From positions 1 through 12,155 of the forward strand of contig JBFKFP010000082.1 of assembly GCA_041618535.1 (NCBI GenBank): a stretch of 12,155 nt of DNA, read 5' to 3'. A program made the position numbers and the translations under genes. Below the pieces are notes generated by a model. That model was given only the letters and a program-made list of their open reading frames with translations. It was not told the DNA's origin and did no database searches. Source of the stretch: SHLJ01 sp041618535 (lineage in GTDB: Bacteria; Bacteroidota; Bacteroidia; Flavobacteriales; Flavobacteriaceae). Below are positions 6,491 to 12,155 of this stretch, one piece after another. Within the stretch, counting starts at the first letter, position 1, and every line of letters starts with the position of its first letter.

Positions 6491-7173
6491 ATGTAATCTT
6501 CAAAACGTTTCCGTACGGTCTCAATTATCCTGTTGATTCTCGCTTTTTCAATTTTCCGGATCTCGGATATTTCATCAACGTTCAATTTTCCGAAGGTGTG
6601 CATATCCACAATATTGGAGACCTTCATCGGTAATACTGAATATATCTTTCTGAAGGCCAATTGAGTGTCATGAGGAGAGATGTCTTTATTTTCAAATGAG
6701 CCAAGGATGTCGATATCCTCATCGGTGTAAACATAAAGGTGCTCTTCCGGGTTTTGCCTGTATGAAATGTCATCGAGTTCCGTATTGAGAATCATATCAA
6801 GATCGGCGTCCACGGTATAGTCTTCTTTTAAACGATCCATTTCCTCACCAAGCAATCGCGATGTGCTGATCGATGTCTTGTGAAAGTCCTCTTTTTCAAA
6901 AAGGGTTTCCAATTCCAAATCAACTATCTTGAACAGGAGCAACTTAACCCGGTTTCTGTCCATATCAACATCATAACCGTTATCATATAATTTGGCGATA
7001 CCTTCATCAATGATGTCAACAGCCTTATACATGTTTCTGGGAAGTATACCTTTGGCCTCGCCTATATAGATCCTGTGCTTTACATAAGGATGCAGTTGTG
7101 ACACGGCTGTTAATACCTTCTTATCGAATTCCGTTTGGGCTTTTTTTGAGGTTAATCTGTCAATAGTGCTCAT
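6487..7173 (-). CDS. Diverged sigma-70-like protein
   Basis: A 228-residue soluble, charged protein that reads on the minus strand from ATG at 7173. Its C-terminus (residues about 172-226) has the shape of sigma region 4: a helix with SVLPMKVSNIVDMHTF, then LNVDEISEIRKIEKARINRI as a helix-turn-helix, ending in VRKRFEDYI, which parallels the RAKERL end of ECF factors. The N-terminal part (about 15-95) resembles region 2 in order only: HPYVKHRI, then DIIDEGIAKLYDNG in the place of the core-binding segment, then a hydrophobic helix LLLFKIVDLELETLF. The link between them is long and acidic. It may be a real but diverged sigma factor or a regulator that kept the fold; the assignment rests on pattern and not on an alignment. 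It stands alone, diverging from tilS and converging on pabB. Confidence 0.6.
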   Translation of the reverse strand: MSTIDRLTSKKAQTEFDKKVLTAVSQLHPYVKHRIYIGEAKGILPRNMYKAVDIIDEGIAKLYDNGYDVDMDRNRVKLLLFKIVDLELETLFEKEDFHKTSISTSRLLGEEMDRLKEDYTVDADLDMILNTELDDISYRQNPEEHLYVYTDEDIDILGSFENKDISPHDTQLAFRKIYSVLPMKVSNIVDMHTFGKLNVDEISEIRKIEKARINRIIETVRKRFEDYI

Positions 7174-7196
7174 AACGTAATTTTTTATGGTGTTTT

Positions 7197-7204
7197 TAAA
7201 GCTA
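7197..7204 (-). promoter_or_regulatory. Weak candidate -7 box for the sigma-like gene
   Basis: Read on the minus strand, 7204 to 7197 is TAGCTTTA, one base away from TAnnTTTG. It would start transcription near 7191, about 18 nt before the ATG at 7173. No clear TTG is found at the -33 distance. The 121-bp gap 7174-7294 must hold the promoters for both this gene and tilS. Confidence 0.25.
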
Positions 7205-7256
7205 TTGCATTATCCCTTAAATTAATATGATAAAAATCATCTTTAGGTTTGAAAAA

Positions 7257-7290
7257 CTTGGTTAAAGAAAAGGTCTATGTCGTATCTTTA
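7257..7290 (+). promoter_or_regulatory. Candidate tilS promoter
   Basis: CTTG (7257-7260) is followed after 22 nt by TATCTTTA (7283-7290), one base off the TAnnTTTG consensus. The box ends only 4 nt before the GTG start at 7295, so transcription would begin at or next to the start codon. The spacing is at the long end of the accepted range. Confidence 0.35.
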
Positions 7291-7294
7291 GGGG

Positions 7295-8602
7295 GTGAAT
7301 TCAAATCCTGTTGAACATATTCTTCAACGTTTTCCCAATCTTAAAAAGTCGAAGCTTCTGGTAGCGGTTTCCGGCGGATTGGATAGTATGGTATTAGCCG
7401 AAATGTGCCATAAATTGAAATTTGACTTTGCCATTGCACATTGCAATTTTAAGCTCAGGGATGAAGAGAGTGATGCCGATGAGGCCTTTGTTCTTGAATG
7501 GGGTGATAAGAACGGGGTGGAAACTTTTACCCAGCAATTCGATACCAGGGCATTCGCCCGGGAAAATGGGTTATCCATTCAGATGGCTGCCAGAGAATTG
7601 CGTTACAAATGGTTTGAAGAGTTGGCTGAACACCTCGGGTTCGATCATATTCTTACCGCCCATCATGCCGATGATGCACTGGAGACTTTCTTTATAAACC
7701 TGTTTCGTGGAACCGGCCTCGACGGATTGCGCGGGATCCCGGAGCGGAATAATAAGATCCTAAGGCCGCTTTTGGAATTCAGCAGGCAAGATATATGGTC
7801 TTATGCTGAAACCGCCAAGGTGAAATGGAGAGAGGACAGCTCCAATACCTCTTCAAAATATTTGAGAAACAGGATCAGGAAAGAATTGAGTCCTGTTCTT
7901 AAATCCATCGAACCGGACATTCTGAATATCCTTGGTAAAACTCAAAGCCACCTGGAGGAATCAGCCTTTCTTCTTTCCCAATACAAGCACGACCTAAAGA
8001 AGAAATTGTTCAAAGTTGAAGGCGATTCAATCCTGGTCGAGCTTGACGAATTGAACAGGCTAAAACCGCTGAAGCCTTTTTTGTATCTTCTTTTTGCAGA
8101 GTTTGGTTTTACCCAATGGAAGGATTTTACTGAGATGACAGACTCACAAAGCGGTAAGCAGATCTATTCATCAACACACCGTTTGTTAAGAGACCGAAAC
8201 CATCTTATTTTAAAACGTATCTCCAAAGGTCGGATAAACCCGATACCGATTCCGCGCGGGATCAGGCAATTGTCCACACCTGCAGGATACCTTGAATTCG
8301 AGGAGAAAAAACAAATGGGGGTCCCGGATGCCCTTACTTTATATGCCGACAGGGATAAGCTGAAGTTTCCGCTGGTATTGAGAAACTGGGAGGAAGGCGA
8401 CCTGTTCTATCCGTCAGGCATGAATGGCAAGAAAAAATTAAGCAAGTTCTTCAAGGACGAAAAATTGAGTCTCTTTCAAAAAGAGAAGACGCTCATACTT
8501 TGCTCCGACGATGAAATTGTATGGATTGTCGGCCACAGGGCCGACCGTCGTTTTATCGCCGATGAAAACACCGTGAACATTCTGAAAATTCAATTGAACT
8601 AA
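7295..8602 (+). CDS. tilS: tRNA(Ile)-lysidine synthetase
   Basis: A 435-residue enzyme that uses ATP to join lysine to C34 of the CAU-anticodon tRNA-Ile, changing its reading from AUG to AUA and its charging from Met to Ile. Visible features: the PP-loop SGGLDS at residues 26-31 in the N-terminal N-type ATP pyrophosphatase domain; HCNFKLR and the AARELRYKWFEE and LTAHHADDALETFFINLFRGTGLDGL stretches typical of TilS; a central linker; and a C-terminal TilS domain with LRNWEEGDLFYPSGM, KKKLSKFFKDEKLS and IVWIVGHRADRRF. The start is GTG: an in-frame TAG at 7289-7291 lies just upstream and the next in-frame ATG would cut into the PP-loop domain. The TAA stop is followed at once by the ATG of ade. 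TilS is normally essential. Confidence 0.96.
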   Translation: MNSNPVEHILQRFPNLKKSKLLVAVSGGLDSMVLAEMCHKLKFDFAIAHCNFKLRDEESDADEAFVLEWGDKNGVETFTQQFDTRAFARENGLSIQMAARELRYKWFEELAEHLGFDHILTAHHADDALETFFINLFRGTGLDGLRGIPERNNKILRPLLEFSRQDIWSYAETAKVKWREDSSNTSSKYLRNRIRKELSPVLKSIEPDILNILGKTQSHLEESAFLLSQYKHDLKKKLFKVEGDSILVELDELNRLKPLKPFLYLLFAEFGFTQWKDFTEMTDSQSGKQIYSSTHRLLRDRNHLILKRISKGRINPIPIPRGIRQLSTPAGYLEFEEKKQMGVPDALTLYADRDKLKFPLVLRNWEEGDLFYPSGMNGKKKLSKFFKDEKLSLFQKEKTLILCSDDEIVWIVGHRADRRFIADENTVNILKIQLN

Positions 8603-10222
8603 ATGAGAATTGAAGGGAACATCGTCGATGTTTTAAACCACAGGGTTTTCCCGGGATTAATTGAGGTTTACAAGGGTAGAATTAAGCGTATTGAAGAAAC
8701 CGACGGCCATTATGACCGGTTTATCATGCCGGGTTTTGTCGATGCCCACATCCATATAGAAAGTTCTATGCTCGTTCCTTCAGAATTTGCCCGTATAGCG
8801 GTTAAACACGGAACTGTGGCCACTGTTTCAGATCCTCATGAGATAGCCAATGTCCTGGGTGTAGAGGGAGTTGAGTTCATGATCGAAAATGGGAAGAAAA
8901 CCCCATTCAAGTTTAATTTCGGGGCACCGTCCTGTGTGCCTGCCACCGGTTTTGAAACCGCCGGTGCTGAAATTGGTCCGGACGAAATCAGAGGTCTGCT
9001 GGAACGTGACGAGATCAAGTATCTCGCCGAGATGATGAATTACCCGGGCGTTATTCATGATGATGCTGATGTTCATCGAAAAATCAGTATTTCAAAGTCC
9101 CTGGGAAAGCCGGTGGATGGACATGCTCCCGGATTGAGGGGAGATGAGCTTACCAGGTATATATCTGCGGGTATATCTACAGATCACGAATGTTTCACCC
9201 AAGAGGAAGCCTTTGAAAAATTGAGTAAAGGAATGAAGGTCATCATCCGGGAAGGAAGCGCGGCAAAAAATTTTGAGGCTCTGATCGGCCTCGCAAATGA
9301 ACATTACCAGAATATGATGTTCTGCAGTGATGACAAACATCCGGACGATTTGCTTTTAGGCCATATAAACGACCTTTGCGCCAGGGCTCTCCAAAGAGGG
9401 GTCTCCTTATTTAAAGTTCTGGAAATGGCCTGTATTAATCCGGTAAACCATTACGGCCTGGATGTAGGCCAGTTAAGGCTGGGTGATATGGCCGACTTCA
9501 TTGTGGTCAGGGATCTGGAAAATTTTTCTGTGGAATCAACCTATATAAACGGTAAATGTGTTTTTGACCGCGGCAAGTCCTACATTGAACCTCAGGAATT
9601 CGATCTTCCCAATGCCTTCAGCACAGGTTTTAAATCGGAAAGCGATTTTCGGTTGGTATCAGATTCGGAAAAAGTAAGGGTGATCGTTGCCCGTGATGGA
9701 GAGTTGATCACGGATTCCAAAGAGGGCAGGGCCAATTTAAAGGCAGGGAACCTTGTTTCTAATTTGGAAGATGATATCCTGAAAATAACGGTCGTAAACC
9801 GATACAGTGATCAGGAGCCTGCAATTGCCTTTATCAAGAATTTCGGGCTACGGGAAGGGGCAATCGCCTCGTCTGTCGGACATGATTCACACAATATCAT
9901 AGCGGTAGGGGCAAACGATGAAATGCTCTGCAAGGCGGTGAATACCATTATAGAGAACAAAGGAGGAATCTGTGTGATCTCCGGAGACGACAGCCTCGTA
10001 CTGCCTTTACCTGTCGCCGGGATCATGAGTGACAGGGGTGCCGAATGGGTGGGTGAGAAATATGCTGAATTAGATAAAAAAGCAAAAGCTCTAGGATCCC
10101 GACTTCGTGCACCATTTATGACGCTGTCATTTATGGCCTTACTGGTGATACCCAGTTTGAAGTTGAGTGATCTCGGGTTATTTGACGGGAAAGATTTTGA
10201 ATTCACCGATGTACTGATCTGA
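8603..10222 (+). CDS. ade: Adenine deaminase
   Basis: A 539-residue amidohydrolase that converts adenine to hypoxanthine and ammonia in purine salvage. The metal-binding HxH (His49, His51) lies in PGFVDAHIHIESSM, the signature of the Ade type 1 family, followed by VSDPHEIANVLG. Further family marks are PSCVPATGFET, the NYPGVI segment, DGHAPGLRG, STDHECF, REGSAAKN and FCSDDKHPDDL (Asp243, Asp244). The C-terminal domain ends in the usual FMTLSFMALLVIPSLKLSDLGLFDG. No key residue appears lost; length is a little under the roughly 580 residues of E. coli and Bacillus enzymes. The start ATG abuts the tilS stop with no gap, and the next gene begins 2 nt after its TGA, so it is inside a tight operon and probably translated by coupling. 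Confidence 0.96.
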   Translation: MRIEGNIVDVLNHRVFPGLIEVYKGRIKRIEETDGHYDRFIMPGFVDAHIHIESSMLVPSEFARIAVKHGTVATVSDPHEIANVLGVEGVEFMIENGKKTPFKFNFGAPSCVPATGFETAGAEIGPDEIRGLLERDEIKYLAEMMNYPGVIHDDADVHRKISISKSLGKPVDGHAPGLRGDELTRYISAGISTDHECFTQEEAFEKLSKGMKVIIREGSAAKNFEALIGLANEHYQNMMFCSDDKHPDDLLLGHINDLCARALQRGVSLFKVLEMACINPVNHYGLDVGQLRLGDMADFIVVRDLENFSVESTYINGKCVFDRGKSYIEPQEFDLPNAFSTGFKSESDFRLVSDSEKVRVIVARDGELITDSKEGRANLKAGNLVSNLEDDILKITVVNRYSDQEPAIAFIKNFGLREGAIASSVGHDSHNIIAVGANDEMLCKAVNTIIENKGGICVISGDDSLVLPLPVAGIMSDRGAEWVGEKYAELDKKAKALGSRLRAPFMTLSFMALLVIPSLKLSDLGLFDGKDFEFTDVLI

Positions 10223-10224
10223 CA

Positions 10225-11193
10225 ATGCCACTTGTCTCGTCTTCATACAGATCTCCTTATTTCTTCAGGAACAGCCATCTCTCAACAATATATTCGGCGA
10301 CATTCAGGAATGTGAACAGCTTGCCTCGGGAACGGGAGCGAATTACCCTTCCGGATGGGGACTTTATAGACCTTGACTGGAGCTATTGCGGGCAGCAGAC
10401 CGAAAAGGTGTTAATCATCCTGCACGGACTGGAGGGCAATTCCAATCGGCATTATATGTTAGGAACGGCCTCATTGTTCAATAAGAACAGCTTTGATTGT
10501 ATAGCCGTCAATTTCAGGGGTTGCAGCGGAGAACCGAACAAACACTACCGTTCTTATCATTCCGGCGTCACTGACGATCTCGAATCAGTTCTAGAACATG
10601 TGCTTGAAACGGACCGGTACAGAAAGATCGTAATAAAAGGCTTCAGTCTTGGGGGTAATGTCATGCTCAAATACATCGGAGAAAAAGAATCTCTTCCAAA
10701 GCAAATTAAGGCCGCTGTAGCGGTTTCAGTACCGGTGAGCCTCTCAGGTTCCTGCATTGAGTTGCATAAGCTGAAGAACAAACTGTATCACGATAATTTC
10801 AAACGGTACCTCCTGGCAAAACTCAGGCAAAAACAAAAACGCTTTCCAGAGAAAGTATCGCGGGATGAAATAAGGGAAATAAAAACTTTGAAAGATTTTG
10901 ACGATGTGTACACCTCAAGAGCACATGGTTTCCGGGATGCCGACCATTATTATGAGGCCTGCAGCAGTTTGCCTGTATTGGATCAAATTTCAATTCCGAC
11001 TTTAATTTTGAGTGCCAGAAACGATTCCTTCCTGTCGGAGGATTGCTATCCATATGAAATCGCCAAAGCCAGCAAGAATATATTTCTCGAAACGCCGAAC
11101 ACAGGGGGGCATGTTGGCTTTATGATGAATGGTTCCTATCAGTATAACGAGATAAGAGCCATGCGGTTTCTGACCGAGATGTTAACTAAATAA
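10225..11193 (+). CDS. YheT/EMB8-type alpha/beta hydrolase
   Basis: A 322-residue alpha/beta hydrolase. The fold begins after a short N-terminal segment with FFRNSHLSTIY, typical of the YheT/EMB8 group, and runs through ILHGLEGNSNRHYM (oxyanion region), AVNFRGCSGEPN, and the nucleophile elbow GFSLGGN with Ser141. The acid is Asp267 in SARNDSF and the base is His296 in GGHVGF, so the triad is complete. There is no signal peptide or membrane anchor, so it is likely cytoplasmic. The natural substrate in bacteria is not settled; ester or thioester hydrolysis is a fair guess. It starts 2 nt after the ade stop, the third gene of the tilS operon. No functional tie to tilS or ade is evident; the grouping may only reflect shared expression. 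Confidence 0.9.
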   Translation: MPLVSSSYRSPYFFRNSHLSTIYSATFRNVNSLPRERERITLPDGDFIDLDWSYCGQQTEKVLIILHGLEGNSNRHYMLGTASLFNKNSFDCIAVNFRGCSGEPNKHYRSYHSGVTDDLESVLEHVLETDRYRKIVIKGFSLGGNVMLKYIGEKESLPKQIKAAVAVSVPVSLSGSCIELHKLKNKLYHDNFKRYLLAKLRQKQKRFPEKVSRDEIREIKTLKDFDDVYTSRAHGFRDADHYYEACSSLPVLDQISIPTLILSARNDSFLSEDCYPYEIAKASKNIFLETPNTGGHVGFMMNGSYQYNEIRAMRFLTEMLTK

Positions 11194-11225
11194 ATTCCGG
11201 AGATTTCAGGTGAATTTTATACATT

Positions 11226-11243
11226 TATAGAAAATATTCTATA
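11226..11243. repeat. Inverted repeat directly before the ComM-like start
   Basis: TATAGAA (11226-11232) and TTCTATA (11237-11243) form a perfect 7-bp inverted repeat with the 4-nt loop AATA, ending 1 nt before the ATG at 11245. It could act as an operator or as a weak hairpin over the ribosome site. A box TACATTTA (11220-11227), one base off TAnnTTTG, overlaps its left arm. There is no T-run, so it is not a terminator. Confidence 0.4.
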
Positions 11244-11244
11244 T

Positions 11245-12155
11245 ATGATAATAAAGATATACGCCAGCGCTGTTTTCGGGATTGACGCAACAAATGTTGT
11301 CGTTGAGGTTAATATCGACAAGGGGATAGGCTATCATCTGGTTGGGCTGCCTGATAATGCCATTCGTGAGAGCAATTACCGCATTGCGGCTGCACTGAAG
11401 AATAATGGGTATAAAATTCCCGGCAAAAAGATAATTATCAATTTATCCCCGGCAGACCTGCGCAAAGAGGGAGCGGCTTACGATCTGACCATAGCTCTGG
11501 GCATACTGGTGTGCTCCGGACAGATCAAGGCAGATCAACTCGAGGACTACATGATCATGGGTGAGCTGGGACTTGATGGCGAATTACAACCTATAAAAGG
11601 CGTTTTACCCATAACACTTCATGCCAGGGAACAGGGGTTTAAAGGAATTATCCTGCCCATTCAGAATGCTGCAGAAGCTGCGGTAGTTGAGGAGATAGAG
11701 GTTCTTGGCGTGCATTCCATTCATGAAGTGATCGATTTTTTCGATAAGGGAAAAGAAATATGTCCCACCTCATTGGATATCGATCAGTTGTTTTTTGATT
11801 CTCAGTTAAATCCCGACCTTGATTTTTCTCAGGTGAAAGGCCAGGAGAGCATCAAAAGATGTATGGAAATAGCAGCAGCAGGAGGACATAATATTATATT
11901 GATAGGGCCTCCGGGGGCTGGAAAAACCATGCTCGCCAAGCGATTGCCGTCCATTCTTCCGCCCATGACCATGGCCGAATCCCTTGAGACCACTAAAATT
12001 CATTCAGTTCTCGGTCGGATGAATGATTATAATGGACTGATAACACGACGACCTTTTCGATCGCCTCACCACACCATTTCAGACGTCGCATTGGTTGGAG
12101 GGGGTTCCTATCCGCAACCAGGCGAGATCTCCCTGGCTCATAACGGGGTATTATT
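11245..12155 (+). CDS. YifB/ComM family Mg-chelatase-like AAA ATPase (partial)
   Basis: The first 303 codons of a protein normally about 510 residues long; the 3' end is outside the window. The N-terminal Lon-protease-like domain (residues about 5-165) begins IYASAVFGIDATNVVVEVNID and includes VGLPDNAIRES and NLSPADLRKEGAAYDL, all hallmarks of YifB/ComM. The AAA domain follows: QVKGQESIKRCMEIAAAGGHN, then Walker A GPPGAGKT (221-228), then SPHHTISDVALVGGG and GEISLAHNGVL, which leads into Walker B beyond the end. In competent bacteria ComM is a hexameric helicase that promotes branch migration during integration of transformed DNA; homologues are widespread in species not known to be competent. 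It follows the hydrolase by 51 nt and could be read from the tilS operon or its own weak promoter. Confidence 0.95.
   Translation, partial: MIIKIYASAVFGIDATNVVVEVNIDKGIGYHLVGLPDNAIRESNYRIAAALKNNGYKIPGKKIIINLSPADLRKEGAAYDLTIALGILVCSGQIKADQLEDYMIMGELGLDGELQPIKGVLPITLHAREQGFKGIILPIQNAAEAAVVEEIEVLGVHSIHEVIDFFDKGKEICPTSLDIDQLFFDSQLNPDLDFSQVKGQESIKRCMEIAAAGGHNIILIGPPGAGKTMLAKRLPSILPPMTMAESLETTKIHSVLGRMNDYNGLITRRPFRSPHHTISDVALVGGGSYPQPGEISLAHNGVL

Noticed and set aside
7290..7295. AGGGGG before tilS as a Shine-Dalgarno sequence
   Set aside because: It runs into the GTG start itself with no spacing, and Bacteroidota rarely use such sites.
9811..10206. 131-codon open frame on the minus strand inside ade
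   Set aside because: It is antisense to the conserved C-terminal domain of adenine deaminase and is rich in Ser and Pro without any domain; a shadow of the real gene.

Overview
The window looks like a chromosomal housekeeping segment from a member of the Bacteroidota, most likely a Flavobacteriaceae. This is inferred from protein style (the YifB/ComM, PabB, Lpd, TilS and ECF sigma sequences all have a flavobacterial flavour), from the lack of Shine-Dalgarno sequences before start codons, from Bacteroidota-type promoter boxes (TAnnTTTG), and from a moderate, slightly AT-rich composition with AT-rich intergenic DNA. No RNA genes, insertion sequences, phage genes, CRISPR arrays or long repeats were seen. 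Coding is dense; the longest gap is about 240 bp (3224-3462).

Layout. (1) 85-1747, plus strand: an Lrp/AsnC-type regulator, a CPBP-family membrane protein that starts on the base after the regulator's stop, and an exported ankyrin-repeat protein. (2) 1823-3223: lpdA, dihydrolipoyl dehydrogenase, with its own promoter-like boxes and a hairpin terminator. (3) 3463-5048: an ECF sigma factor (TTG start), a 58-residue protein overlapping its end, and an MscS-like channel, closed by a strong terminator. (4) 5171-6490: pabB (aminodeoxychorismate synthase component I), which meets 6487-7173 (minus strand), a diverged sigma-70-like protein; their stop codons share the palindrome CTAG. (5) 7295 to the end, plus strand: tilS, ade (adenine deaminase) and a YheT-type alpha/beta hydrolase, packed with 0-2 nt between them, then a YifB/ComM AAA ATPase that runs off the window.

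How the parts work together: most genes serve core metabolism and translation (2-oxoacid dehydrogenase E3, folate precursor synthesis, tRNA-Ile lysidine formation, purine salvage). The parts with the least settled biology are the sigma factor - small protein - MscS-like channel cassette and the diverged sigma-like protein. I see no clear sign of a wholly new defence or mobile system. The more interesting points are small: a forced GTG start for tilS almost touching its likely -7 box, the overlapping convergent stops, and several short inverted repeats directly before start codons.
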